The position numbers were made by a program, and so were the translations under genes. This document shows, one piece after another, positions 1-8,304 of a stretch of DNA of 64,000 nucleotides (position 1 is the first letter of the stretch; the number at the start of each line of letters is the position of its first letter). The notes beneath the pieces are model-generated. The model searched no databases. It saw only the letters and a list, made by a program, of their open reading frames with translations, and was not told the DNA's origin. Source of the stretch: Tenacibaculum sp. MAR_2010_89 (GTDB lineage Bacteria > Bacteroidota > Bacteroidia > Flavobacteriales > Flavobacteriaceae); NCBI RefSeq assembly GCF_900105985.1, contig NZ_FNUB01000004.1:99501-163500 (forward strand), read 5' to 3'.

Positions 1-143
1 TTCCTTATAGTAATTCTGAATTTTTACAAAATCAGTTCCCTAAGGAACAATTTGAATTAATCACAATTCAAAACGCTGGTCATGATTTAGTTTGGAGTGA
101 ATTTCCAATTATTAAACAACAACTTTTAAATTTATCAAATTGA
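1..143 (+). CDS. alpha/beta hydrolase, C-terminal fragment
   Basis: Partial gene running in from the left edge; the frame is open from base 3 to the TGA at 141-143 and encodes the last 46 residues. The fragment contains AGHDLVWSEF about 20 residues before the end, which resembles the segment around the catalytic histidine of alpha/beta-hydrolase-fold enzymes, followed by the usual short C-terminal helix. Its stop overlaps the TTG start of the following menF (TTGA), so the two are probably translationally coupled. By position it could be a menaquinone-pathway hydrolase such as a MenH-like enzyme, but the fragment is too short to tell; that link is inference only. Confidence 0.5.
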   Translation, partial: PYSNSEFLQNQFPKEQFELITIQNAGHDLVWSEFPIIKQQLLNLSN

Positions 144-1177
144 GCATTTTTATCCATATTGAAAAATCCTTTAAAGAAGGACTTCCTTTTGTTTCATATA
201 GAAAACCTAATAGTAAAAAGATTAGCGCGTTTTTTCAAAAAGATACTTCTTTAAACATTATTGATGAATATTCAAATAGTGGATTTGTTTTTGCCCCATT
301 TAATAATACTGATGATGCTATTTTTATTCCAAAAGAATCATCTATCTATATAGAAGAAGAACAACCTATATTTGATTTTAAACTACATCCTAAAAATACT
401 TCAATTAACTATTTATCTAAAGAAAATCATATTGATTTAGTAAAAAAAGGAATTGACGCTATTAATAATAATGACTTTCAAAAAGTTGTTTTATCAAGAA
501 AGGAACTTGTTGAATTGGAAAATTTTGATTGTTTAGTTGTTTTTAAAAACCTGCTATCTATTTACGCCAATGCAATGGTATATGTTTGGTTTCATCCAAA
601 GGTAGGTTTATGGCTTGGCGCTACTCCTGAAACACTTGTTAAAATAGATGGAAATTCATTTGAAACAATGTCACTTGCTGGTACACAACCCTACCAAGAA
701 AATGAAAATGCAATTTGGAATCAGAAAGAAATTGATGAACAACAATTTGTTACTGATTATATAGTTGAAAAATTAACTCCAATAAGTGAAAGCATACATA
801 CAGGTAAAACAGAAACCATAAAGGCAGGGAGTATTTTACATTTAAAAACAAAAATAACAGGAACTTTTAAAGTTAAAAACTCTAAACTCATTGCTGCTTT
901 ACATCCAACTCCTGCCGTTTGTGGGTTACCAAAAGAAGAGTCTAAAAATTTTATTCTTAAAAATGAGCTCTATAAACGATCATATTACACAGGTTTTCTT
1001 GGCGAATTAAATAACAACGAAAAACAAACTCAGCTTTTTGTTAATTTACGTTGTATGCAAATTATAAGTAACAATGCTATTATTTATATAGGAGGAGGAA
1101 TTACTAAAGATAGTATTCCTGAAAAAGAATGGGAAGAAACTGTAGCAAAAGCTTTGGTTATGAAAAAAGTTCTATAA
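140..1177 (+). CDS. menF: Isochorismate synthase (chorismate-binding family)
   Basis: Converts chorismate to isochorismate, the first committed step of menaquinone synthesis, in the cytoplasm. The 345-residue protein has the chorismate-binding domain in its C-terminal two thirds: KVVLSR near residue 114, GATPETL near 160, SLAGT near 178, ELYKRSYYTGFLGE near 275 and the glycine-rich IGGGI near 317. The start is a TTG that overlaps the stop of the upstream hydrolase by the TTGA arrangement; no ATG lies nearby in frame. At 345 residues it is on the short side for the family. The other menaquinone genes of the window (menB, menD) are over 50 kb away. An anthranilate or salicylate synthase is less likely given the context. 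Confidence 0.88.
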   Translation: MSIFIHIEKSFKEGLPFVSYRKPNSKKISAFFQKDTSLNIIDEYSNSGFVFAPFNNTDDAIFIPKESSIYIEEEQPIFDFKLHPKNTSINYLSKENHIDLVKKGIDAINNNDFQKVVLSRKELVELENFDCLVVFKNLLSIYANAMVYVWFHPKVGLWLGATPETLVKIDGNSFETMSLAGTQPYQENENAIWNQKEIDEQQFVTDYIVEKLTPISESIHTGKTETIKAGSILHLKTKITGTFKVKNSKLIAALHPTPAVCGLPKEESKNFILKNELYKRSYYTGFLGELNNNEKQTQLFVNLRCMQIISNNAIIYIGGGITKDSIPEKEWEETVAKALVMKKVL

Positions 1178-1178
1178 A

Positions 1179-1216
1179 AAAACCACCAAATTAAACATAA
1201 GTTATTGGTGGTTTTA
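1179..1216 (+). terminator. Rho-independent terminator after menF
   Basis: AAACCACCAA (about 1180-1189) pairs with TTGGTGGTTT (1204-1213) across a 14-base loop, directly after the menF stop and followed by a short T-rich stretch. Confidence 0.7.
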
Positions 1217-1311
1217 TTGTGTAAATTGAATTTGAATTGAAATTTTAAAGTCTAAATACAACACAGAATAAAAGTCTCTGTCAAATCTTTAAACTAAAGT
1301 AACTTCAGTAC

Positions 1312-1674
1312 TTATATATCATCAAAAGAAACATCTGTAAAACTATCAGTTGATGCTTCAGCTACAGCTTCAGTTTCTTCCTTTTTGTAATCTTTTTGGT
1401 GACGTTCACTAATAACTTCTTCACCTTTTTCTTTTACTATATAATCAGTAGCTTTATCTAACATTTCTCTAAAGTCAGAAAAATCTTCTTTGTATAAGTA
1501 AATTTTATGTTTTTGGTAATGAAAAGAACCATCATCATGAGTAAATTTCTTACTTTCTGTAATAGTTAAATAGTAATCATCTGCTTTTGTAGACCTAACA
1601 TCAAAAAAATAGGTTCTTCTTCCAGCTCTTAAAACCTGTGAAAAAATTTCTTCTTGTTCAACTCTCTCGCTCAT
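1312..1674 (-). CDS. DUF3276 (PUR-alpha-like) nucleic-acid-binding protein
   Basis: A 120-residue protein matching the Bacteroidota DUF3276 family, whose fold is related to eukaryotic PUR-alpha and Borrelia BpuR; these bind single-stranded DNA or RNA. Visible features are the aromatic/basic strand segment RAGRRTYFFDVRSTKADDYYLTI (read in pieces, residues about 17-39), a second strand-rich segment ending KIYLYKEDFSDF, a helix, and an acidic disordered C-terminal tail (residues about 90-120). It is a single gene with its own promoter-like sequence about 45 bases upstream. The precise role in this organism is unknown. Confidence 0.8.
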   Translation of the reverse strand: MSERVEQEEIFSQVLRAGRRTYFFDVRSTKADDYYLTITESKKFTHDDGSFHYQKHKIYLYKEDFSDFREMLDKATDYIVKEKGEEVISERHQKDYKKEETEAVAEASTDSFTDVSFDDI

Positions 1675-1717
1675 AATTCTTGTCTTAAGTAATAGTTGTT
1701 TGTTTAAATTTGCTCAA

Positions 1718-1746
1718 CAAATCTAACAAAATATTTTAGGTAACAA
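1718..1746 (-). promoter_or_regulatory. Bacteroidota-type promoter for the DUF3276 gene
   Basis: Read on the minus strand, a TAGATTTG box (1718-1725) fits the -7 consensus TAnnTTTG, and a TTG (1744-1746) lies 18 bases upstream, close to the usual -33 spacing. The start codon at 1674 would give a leader of roughly 40 bases. Confidence 0.55.
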
Positions 1747-1755
1747 TACGAAACC

Positions 1756-3510
1756 TTAGATTTCTTTTTCTAAAAGTTGTTGGTTATACAATTCTTTATA
1801 GTAACCATCTTCTTCTATTAACTGATTATGAACACCTTGTTGCACTATTTCTCCTTCATCTAATACAATAATTTTATCAGCATTTTTGGCTGAAGAAACT
1901 CTATGACTGATTATGAAAGTTGTCTTATTTTTTGAAACTTTTTCTAAATTTGATAATATTTTCTCCTCTGTTTCTGTGTCTACAGCTGATAAACAATCAT
2001 CGAAAATTAAAATTTTCGGATTCTTTATAATAGCTCTTGCAATTGACGTTCTTTGCTTTTGACCTCCCGATAAAGTAACACCACGCTCTCCTAAAATAGT
2101 ATCATAACCATTTTTAAATTCTGCTATATTATCATGAATTACGGCATTTCTTGCAGCAGCAATTATTTCTTCTTTACTGGCATCTTCTTTTCCGAATTTT
2201 ATATTATTCTCTATTGTATCAGAAAATAAAAAAGGATCTTGTGGTACAAAACCTATTTGATTTCTTATGTCGTACAAATTGCTGTCTAGTATATTAACAT
2301 CATCTATTAACACCTCACCTGTTGAAGTATCATACAATCTAGATATCAAGTTTACTATAGTAGATTTACCACTACCAGTTTTCCCTAAAATAGCTATTGT
2401 TTCACCTTGTTCAACAGTAAAACTTATATTTTTTAATGCAGTAATATTAGTATCATCATACGTGAGTGTAACATTATTAAACACAACCTTTCCATTAACC
2501 TCAGTATTCGTTTTTACATTATTCTTAATTTCTGGAACTTGCTCTAAAAATTCATTTATTCTTTGCTGAGAAGTTTCGGCCTGTTGAACTATTGAGGTAA
2601 CCCAACCTACTATTGCGACAGGCCAGGTAAGTATATTTACATATAAAAAAAACTCTGCTATAACTCCTATTTGAACTTCCCCATTTATATATTGCTGTCC
2701 ACCTACATATAATACAATGATATTACTTATACCAATTAGCAAAATCATTAAAGGGAAAAACAATGCTTGGATTTTATGTAATTCAATATTTTTTTCTTTA
2801 CTAACATCTGCTAAAGCATCAAAATTAGTAATTACAGCTTTCTCAATTGCATAGGATTTAACTACATTAATTCCTGAAAAAAACTCTTGATTAAACGTTG
2901 TTAGTTTAGATAAATACTTTTGTACAATGGCACTTTTTTTATTTATCTGTCTACTTAATACAAAAATTGAAATTGATAAAACTGGAAAAGGTATTAAAGT
3001 GTACATTGTTAATGTAGCATCAATTTGTATCATTTGTGTAAAGCCCACTATAAACAATACAATCATATTTATAGAATACATAATAGCTGGACCAAAATAC
3101 ATACGCACTTTAGAAACATCTTCACTTATCCTATTCATTAAATCACCTGTCCTATTTTTTTTATAAAAATTAATTGATAAATGTTGATATTGTTTATATA
3201 TCTCATTTTTCAAATCAAACTCAATTAATCTAGACATTACGATAATCGTTTGCCTCATTAAAAATGTAAAAAAACCAGCAATTAATGTAACTATAATTAT
3301 AAAGAATACATTATACAATAATTCTTTCTTTACATCCGCTAAATCTTTAATATCTCCATTTATATAATTCTCTACAACGTTTAATGAATCTCTAATTATT
3401 GCAGGTATTCTTAATGCTAGAAGTTTAGATAACACCGTTATAACGATACCAGCTAATAATCTCCATTTGTATTTTATAAAATATTTATTTAAGTATTTTA
3501 ATGCTTTCAA
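1756..3510 (-). CDS. ABC exporter, fused permease and ATPase (MsbA/MdlB type)
   Basis: A 584-residue half-transporter of the type I exporter family that probably works as a homodimer in the inner membrane. The N-terminal ~310 residues hold six hydrophobic segments (first near residues 15-35, others near 65-85, 140-160, 165-185, 250-270, 285-305). The C-terminal nucleotide-binding domain shows Walker A GKTGSGKST (about 375-383), a Q-loop GFVPQDPFLF, the signature LSGGQKQR (about 479) and Walker B ILIFDDCLSAVD (about 502). Length is typical. The substrate (lipid, drug or peptide) cannot be told from sequence. Monocistronic, transcribed divergently from leucine dehydrogenase. Confidence 0.88.
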   Translation of the reverse strand: MKALKYLNKYFIKYKWRLLAGIVITVLSKLLALRIPAIIRDSLNVVENYINGDIKDLADVKKELLYNVFFIIIVTLIAGFFTFLMRQTIIVMSRLIEFDLKNEIYKQYQHLSINFYKKNRTGDLMNRISEDVSKVRMYFGPAIMYSINMIVLFIVGFTQMIQIDATLTMYTLIPFPVLSISIFVLSRQINKKSAIVQKYLSKLTTFNQEFFSGINVVKSYAIEKAVITNFDALADVSKEKNIELHKIQALFFPLMILLIGISNIIVLYVGGQQYINGEVQIGVIAEFFLYVNILTWPVAIVGWVTSIVQQAETSQQRINEFLEQVPEIKNNVKTNTEVNGKVVFNNVTLTYDDTNITALKNISFTVEQGETIAILGKTGSGKSTIVNLISRLYDTSTGEVLIDDVNILDSNLYDIRNQIGFVPQDPFLFSDTIENNIKFGKEDASKEEIIAAARNAVIHDNIAEFKNGYDTILGERGVTLSGGQKQRTSIARAIIKNPKILIFDDCLSAVDTETEEKILSNLEKVSKNKTTFIISHRVSSAKNADKIIVLDEGEIVQQGVHNQLIEEDGYYKELYNQQLLEKEI

Positions 3511-3588
3511 TGTTACTTTTAATTTTAAAATAAAAATTCAATCTAAAACCCTGTTAATTGTTAAAGATAATACAATTATGGAGTGTTT

Positions 3589-3621
3589 TTTTGATTATGT
3601 TTTAACGATTTCATACTTTTG
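3589..3621 (+). promoter_or_regulatory. Bacteroidota-type promoter for leucine dehydrogenase
   Basis: TTTTG at 3589-3593 is followed after 20 bases by TACTTTTG at 3614-3621, matching the -33 and TAnnTTTG -7 elements at their preferred spacing. The predicted start lies about 45 bases ahead of the ATG at 3674. Confidence 0.6.
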
Positions 3622-3673
3622 CCTTCTAATTTTTTGAGATTAATAAAATAAGCTCAAAACTAAAAAACATTAA

Positions 3674-4774
3674 ATGACATCAGAAATCATTGATTCTAAG
3701 GACCTTAAAAACGACCCTGTATTTGGTCAATTATCTTTTGACAACCATGAACAAATCGTTTTTTGCAACGACGAAGATACAGGTTTAAAAGCAATAATTG
3801 GTATTCATAATACAACTTTAGGACCTGCTTTAGGAGGTACTAGAATGTGGCAATACAAAAGTGAATGGGAAGCTTTAAATGATGTATTACGTTTATCTCG
3901 TGGTATGACTTTTAAATCTGCCATAACAGGATTAAACCTTGGTGGTGGTAAGGCTGTTATAATTGGTGATGCTAAAACACAAAAGAACGATAACTTGATG
4001 CGCAAGTTTGGTGAGTTTGTTAATTCTTTAAGTGGAAAATATATCACTGCAGAAGATGTAGGAATGGAAACTCGCGATATGGATATTATTCGTGAAGTTA
4101 CTCCTCATGTAACTGGTGTATCAGAATCTATAGGTGGATCAGGTAATCCATCTCCTGTAACTGCTTATGGTGTATACATGGGTATGAAAGCTGCTGCTAA
4201 ATACAAGTTTGGATCTGATAACTTAGCAGGTAAAAAAATATTAGTTCAAGGAGTTGGTCATGTTGGTGAAACTTTGGTTAAGCACATAACTGATGAAGGA
4301 GCAAAAGTAATATTAAACGACATTAGTGAAGCTCGCCTAGAAGAGTTAAGTAAAAAATACAATGCTAATGTAGTACTAGGTAATGATATTTATGGTTTAG
4401 ATGTTGATATTTATGCTCCTTGTGCATTAGGTGCCACTTTAAACGACACAACCATTAATCAATTACAAGCAAAAGTTGTTGCTGGTGCTGCAAATAACCA
4501 ACTAGCTAATGAAATTAAGCATGGTAAGTTACTACAAGAAAAAGGGATTGCTTATGCCCCTGATTTTTTAATTAATGCTGGAGGTATTATAAATGTTTAT
4601 GCAGAAGTAGCTGGATACGGTAAAGATGAAAGTAAAAAAAGAACTGAAAATATTTACAATACTACTTTAGAAATCTTTGATTTAGCACAAAAAGAAAACA
4701 TTACTACTCATAGAGCTGCTTTAAATATTGCTCAAGCAAGAATTAATGCACGTAAAAAAGAACAAAATAGTTAA
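3674..4774 (+). CDS. ldh: Leucine dehydrogenase (Glu/Leu/Phe/Val dehydrogenase family)
   Basis: NAD-dependent oxidative deamination of branched-chain amino acids, feeding branched 2-oxo acids to energy metabolism and to iso-fatty acid synthesis typical of Bacteroidota. The 366-residue length is normal. Visible are the substrate-domain motifs GPALGGTRMW (about residues 51-60) and GLNLGGGKAVI (about 90-100, containing the catalytic lysine), AEDVGMET (about 126), and the dinucleotide-binding VQGVGHVGETL (about 190). A promoter-like sequence precedes it, and the hairpin at 4803-4837 follows it. Valine dehydrogenase specificity is an alternative that sequence alone does not exclude. Confidence 0.9.
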   Translation: MTSEIIDSKDLKNDPVFGQLSFDNHEQIVFCNDEDTGLKAIIGIHNTTLGPALGGTRMWQYKSEWEALNDVLRLSRGMTFKSAITGLNLGGGKAVIIGDAKTQKNDNLMRKFGEFVNSLSGKYITAEDVGMETRDMDIIREVTPHVTGVSESIGGSGNPSPVTAYGVYMGMKAAAKYKFGSDNLAGKKILVQGVGHVGETLVKHITDEGAKVILNDISEARLEELSKKYNANVVLGNDIYGLDVDIYAPCALGATLNDTTINQLQAKVVAGAANNQLANEIKHGKLLQEKGIAYAPDFLINAGGIINVYAEVAGYGKDESKKRTENIYNTTLEIFDLAQKENITTHRAALNIAQARINARKKEQNS

Positions 4775-4793
4775 ATAGAAAAAATAAAAGTTT

Positions 4794-4801
4794 TACTTTT
4801 G
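4794..4801 (+). promoter_or_regulatory. Putative -7 box of the nusB promoter
   Basis: TACTTTTG fits TAnnTTTG. No clear TTG -33 box is present at the right distance (TTA only). If used, transcription would begin at about 4804-4806, inside the upstream arm of the terminator hairpin that follows. Confidence 0.4.
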
Positions 4802-4802
4802 C

Positions 4803-4837
4803 AGAGCGTTAGAAATTAATCTATCGCTCTTTTTTTT
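4803..4837 (+). terminator. Terminator between leucine dehydrogenase and nusB
   Basis: AGAGCG (4803-4808) pairs with CGCTCT (4825-4830), followed by eight T residues. It lies only about 14 bases before the nusB start codon, so it also sits in any nusB leader that begins upstream. Confidence 0.65.
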
Positions 4838-4850
4838 AAAGTTCTTTAAA

Positions 4851-5789
4851 ATGATAAATAGGAGACATATTCGAGTTAAAGTAATGCAATCTGTTTATGC
4901 TATGCAGCAATCAAACAGCGATGATTTAATTAGAGAAGAAAAGTTTTTAAAACATAGCATTCAAAAAATGTTTGACTTGTATGTTTTAAACCTTCAATTA
5001 CTTATTGAAATACAGAAGTTAGCTCGTAAAAGAATTGAACTTTCAAAAAAGAAAATCTTAGCTACTAAAGAAGATTTAAACCCCAACCAAAAATTTATTA
5101 ATAATAGACTTATAAACTTGCTTTCAGAAAGCGTTAGTTTAGATAGTTATGTTGAATTAAATAATTTAAATTACTGGGATTTAGATGACAAATATGTTCA
5201 AATAATTTTTGATGAGTTACTAGCTAGTGAATTGTATTCAAAATATATGGACACAGTTGAAGATTCATATAATGTTGATCGTAGTTTTGTTATCAGTTTT
5301 TTTAGAGAAATAATAGCTCCAAATGAAAAAATAGCAGATTATTTTGAAGATAAAATGATTTCTTGGGTAGATGATATGCCATTTGTTAATACTTGGGTAT
5401 TAAAAACACTTAATAAACAGAGCCCTAAAAATCCTTTTATACTAGGAAGCCTTTATAAAGATAATGACGACAAGCAATTTGTATCAGATTTATTTAACAA
5501 AACAATGCTGAATCATCATAAATATGAAGACCAAATTAAGGAAAAGACTCCTAATTGGGAAACAGATAGAATAGCAGATATTGATATGATATTAATCAAA
5601 ATGGCTATCACTGAATTCTTACATTTTCCATCAATACCTAGTAGGGTTACAATTAATGAATTTATAGAGCTAGCTAAAGACTATTCTACAAATAAAAGTG
5701 GTTATTTCATTAATGGTGTTTTAGATAAACTAGCGAAAGATTATCTTGCTTCAAATGCAATGGTAAAAATTGGTAGAGGTTTATTATAA
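4851..5789 (+). CDS. nusB: Transcription antitermination protein NusB
   Basis: NusB binds boxA RNA with S10 and promotes antitermination in rRNA operons. The protein has 312 residues, about twice the size of the enterobacterial protein, which is usual for Bacteroidota NusB with an extended N-terminal region. It begins with RRHIRVKVMQSVYAMQQ, and the conserved NusB helical region is at residues about 200-305 (KTPNWETDRIADIDMILIKMAI read in pieces, then EFLHFPSIPSRVTINEFIELAK). It heads the conserved block nusB-DUF1573-yajC-ybbR-coaE. A terminator hairpin lies immediately upstream. Confidence 0.88.
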   Translation: MINRRHIRVKVMQSVYAMQQSNSDDLIREEKFLKHSIQKMFDLYVLNLQLLIEIQKLARKRIELSKKKILATKEDLNPNQKFINNRLINLLSESVSLDSYVELNNLNYWDLDDKYVQIIFDELLASELYSKYMDTVEDSYNVDRSFVISFFREIIAPNEKIADYFEDKMISWVDDMPFVNTWVLKTLNKQSPKNPFILGSLYKDNDDKQFVSDLFNKTMLNHHKYEDQIKEKTPNWETDRIADIDMILIKMAITEFLHFPSIPSRVTINEFIELAKDYSTNKSGYFINGVLDKLAKDYLASNAMVKIGRGLL

Positions 5790-5824
5790 TAAATTAGTAT
5801 TTTTACACTAAATAATTTTTAAAA

Positions 5825-6286
5825 ATGAAAAAAACAATATTAACCTTGGCTGTTGCAATCTCTTCATGTTTTTTAATTTCATGTGCAGAGGGAAATGCAA
5901 AATCAAAAATTAAAAAAGAAAATATAGCTAGCGCCCTAAAAAGAGATAACGATATTAGTAAGGGAGCTCCAATTGCTAAATTTGACAAAGAAGTTTATGA
6001 CTTTGGAAAAGTAGCAGAAGGAGACATTGTTGAAACAACTTTTGTTATTACAAATACAGGTAAATCTGATTTAGTTATTACAGACGCTAAAGCTACTTGT
6101 GGGTGTACTGTTCCTGTATGGCCAAAAGATCCTATTGCCCCAGGTAAAACTGCTGATATAAAAGTTAGTTTTAATACAAATGGAAAACCAAATAAACAAT
6201 CAAAATCTGTTACTTTATCTACTAATACAGAAAATGGTAGAGAAGTAATTAAAATATCTGGGATGGTAACTCCTAAAGAAAAATAA
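5825..6286 (+). CDS. DUF1573 lipoprotein
   Basis: A 153-residue protein with a lipoprotein signal peptide (lipobox LISC, lipidated Cys20) and a DUF1573 Ig-like beta-sandwich at residues about 50-150. The family hallmark is visible: FDKEVYDFGKVAEGD, FVITNTGKSDLVI, TCGCTVPVWP and a glycine-rich end. It is probably exported and membrane-anchored; function is not known, though DUF1573 proteins are abundant in Bacteroidota envelopes. It sits 35 bases after nusB and 8 bases before yajC, so it likely shares their transcript. Confidence 0.85.
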   Translation: MKKTILTLAVAISSCFLISCAEGNAKSKIKKENIASALKRDNDISKGAPIAKFDKEVYDFGKVAEGDIVETTFVITNTGKSDLVITDAKATCGCTVPVWPKDPIAPGKTADIKVSFNTNGKPNKQSKSVTLSTNTENGREVIKISGMVTPKEK

Positions 6287-6294
6287 AAACAACT

Positions 6295-6615
6295 ATGTTA
6301 ACACAAACATTTTTTTTACAAGCTAGTGGTGGCGGAATAATGAGCATGCTTCCTTTTATTTTAATGATTGGAGTTTTATATTTTTTTATGATTCGCCCTC
6401 AAATGGCACGTCAGAAGAAAGAAAAAAAATTCCAAGTTTCAATTCAAAAAGGAACTAAAGTTGTTACTTCTAGTGGAATTCATGGTAAGATTGTTGAAAT
6501 TAATGATAATGACAATACGGTGTCCATTGAAACAGGTGCTGGTAAAATAAAATTTGAACGATCAGCTATATCTTTAGAACTTAGTAAAAAGTACAATACG
6601 GAAGTAAAAAAATAA
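6295..6615 (+). CDS. yajC: Sec translocase accessory subunit YajC
   Basis: YajC is a small single-span inner-membrane protein associated with SecDF and the SecYEG translocon. The 106-residue sequence has one hydrophobic segment (about residues 15-33, ending MIRPQ), then the basic RQKKEKKF stretch and the conserved cytoplasmic region KGTKVVTSSGIHGKIVEI. Length and arrangement are typical. A strong hairpin follows the gene, so it closes the nusB-led transcript. Confidence 0.92.
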   Translation: MLTQTFFLQASGGGIMSMLPFILMIGVLYFFMIRPQMARQKKEKKFQVSIQKGTKVVTSSGIHGKIVEINDNDNTVSIETGAGKIKFERSAISLELSKKYNTEVKK

Positions 6616-6627
6616 CAACCAATATCC

Positions 6628-6656
6628 AAGTGAGCTTTTTAGCTCACTTTTTCTTT
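6628..6656 (+). terminator. Terminator after yajC
   Basis: AAGTGAGCT (6628-6636) pairs perfectly with AGCTCACTT (6641-6649) over a four-base loop, followed by TTTCTTT. Confidence 0.85.
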
Positions 6657-6675
6657 ATTAACCTATTTTATTATA

Positions 6676-7605
6676 GTGAAAAAATCTTTTAACATACCCA
6701 AATCATTTATAGGATTCCTAATAGCTTCCTTATTTTTTTGGCTATTAATAAATCTTTCTAAAGAATATACTACTGAAGCTTCTTTTCTTGTTAATTACAA
6801 AAATTTAGAATTAAACAAAATAATGCTTAATTCTCCAGAAGAGAATATTATTATCAATATAAAAGGCAGTGGTTTTAAACTAATAACAACTCGCTTCTCT
6901 AAAAAGATAATTACACTAGATTTAAAAAAACTTCAAAAAAAATTAGGAGAGAATTATTTTCTTCTAACTAAAAACCACAACGCTGAAATTCAAAAACAAT
7001 TAAAATCTGGCATCAAACTAATTTCAATCCAAAAAGACTCTATTCAATTTAAAATAAACCAATTGAACTCTAAAAAAGTCCCTATTAAAGCAAACTTGAA
7101 TATTACTTTCAAAAAAGGATTTGATTTAAATACTCCATTAAAAATAACTCCAGACTCTATTCTTCTTTCTGGAACGAAAAAAAGCTTAGAAACCATTAAT
7201 GTTATTTACACAGAAAAAAAAGATTTGATTAATATTTCTGAAAGTACCACTAAAAAATTAAATTTAGTTATTCCTGAAAAAATTAGAGTAAAAAACAACA
7301 ATGCAACTGTAAGTTTTGATGTTGACAAATTCACTGAAGGTGAAATAGAAGTGCCTATTACCATAAAAAATTCACCAGAAAAAGAAAGCATTAATATTTT
7401 CCCAAAAACTGTAATTATTACATACAAAGTTGGCTTAAAGAACTTTAACCGAATCAACACTAATTCTTTTGATGTTTCTTGTGATTACAAGCTTACCAAA
7501 AAAAATAACTTGACATATTTAGTACCGCATTTGAATGTAAAAACTAACTTAGTTTCTTCAGTGAGAATGATTCCAAATAAAATAGATTTTTTAATACATA
7601 AATAA
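6676..7605 (+). CDS. YbbR-like (CdaR-related) domain protein
   Basis: A 309-residue membrane-anchored protein starting at a GTG (6676), with one N-terminal hydrophobic segment (about residues 12-28) and an extracytoplasmic region built of YbbR-like beta domains; the lysine-rich repeats around VPIKANLNITFKKGF and EVPITIKN match that family. In Firmicutes YbbR/CdaR regulates diadenylate cyclase; whether that holds here is unknown. It overlaps coaE by one base (TAATG), an arrangement common in Bacteroidota, which supports the assignment. Confidence 0.7.
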   Translation: MKKSFNIPKSFIGFLIASLFFWLLINLSKEYTTEASFLVNYKNLELNKIMLNSPEENIIINIKGSGFKLITTRFSKKIITLDLKKLQKKLGENYFLLTKNHNAEIQKQLKSGIKLISIQKDSIQFKINQLNSKKVPIKANLNITFKKGFDLNTPLKITPDSILLSGTKKSLETINVIYTEKKDLINISESTTKKLNLVIPEKIRVKNNNATVSFDVDKFTEGEIEVPITIKNSPEKESINIFPKTVIITYKVGLKNFNRINTNSFDVSCDYKLTKKNNLTYLVPHLNVKTNLVSSVRMIPNKIDFLIHK

Positions 7606-8192
7606 TGGTTATAGGACTTACAGGAGGCATAGGAAGCGGTAAATCAACTGTTGCAAAATTATTTTCTAAATTCAATAATATTGCCATATACAATGCAGAT
7701 TTAGAAGCTAAGAAACTGATGAATACTTCTTCTGAAATAAAAAACAAACTCATAAAAGAGTTTTCTAATGAAGTTTACAAAAGCAATCAATTAAACAGAC
7801 CTTTTCTAGCTAATATTGTTTTTAATAACAATGAGAAATTAAATACACTAAACAATATTGTTCACCCAGTTGTACATAACCACCTGAATAATTTTATAAA
7901 AATCAACAATAATAAAGAATATATTCTTTACGAAAATGCTATCTTATTCGAGAATAAAAGCAATCTATTTTGCGACAAAATAATTACAGTTACGGCTCCT
8001 ATAAAAACTAGAATTCAACGAGTTATAAAGAGAGACAACAGCACCTATGAAGATGTAGAAAAAAGAATCAACAACCAATGGAAAGATTCAAAAAAAATAA
8101 TACAATCTCACTACGTAATTCACAACTTATCTTTAAATGAAACTGAAAAGGAAATTTCAAGAATTCATAATTTTTTAACAAACACGAAGTAA
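7605..8192 (+). CDS. coaE: Dephospho-CoA kinase
   Basis: Phosphorylates dephospho-CoA in the last step of coenzyme A synthesis, in the cytoplasm. The 195-residue protein starts with the P-loop GLTGGIGSGKST (residues 4-15), followed by the family segment YNADLEAKKLM and IVHPVVHNHL. Length is typical. The ATG overlaps the stop of the ybbR-like gene (TAATG), indicating translational coupling. Confidence 0.92.
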   Translation: MVIGLTGGIGSGKSTVAKLFSKFNNIAIYNADLEAKKLMNTSSEIKNKLIKEFSNEVYKSNQLNRPFLANIVFNNNEKLNTLNNIVHPVVHNHLNNFIKINNNKEYILYENAILFENKSNLFCDKIITVTAPIKTRIQRVIKRDNSTYEDVEKRINNQWKDSKKIIQSHYVIHNLSLNETEKEISRIHNFLTNTK

Positions 8193-8216
8193 TTACTTAG
8201 CTTTTTTTAGGGTTTT

Positions 8217-8243
8217 TTCTTAAATTTTTCTTAAATTTAAGAA
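8217..8243 (+). promoter_or_regulatory. Tandem 11-bp repeat, candidate response-regulator site
   Basis: TTCTTAAATTT occurs twice head to tail (8217-8227 and 8228-8238). The second copy also forms the left half of a perfect palindrome TTCTTAAATTTAAGAA (8228-8243). An 11-bp direct repeat upstream of a kinase/OmpR-regulator pair is the usual layout of a PhoB/OmpR-family binding site; binding is inferred. Confidence 0.45.
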
Positions 8244-8304
8244 ATGTTTGTTAATCTAAGTTAAAAGGAAATTACACCTCATTTTATTAATTTATTTTTG
8301 ACTA

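Noticed and set aside
2267..3166. Open frames antisense to the ABC exporter
   Set aside because: Shadows of the conserved exporter domains, with no independent features.
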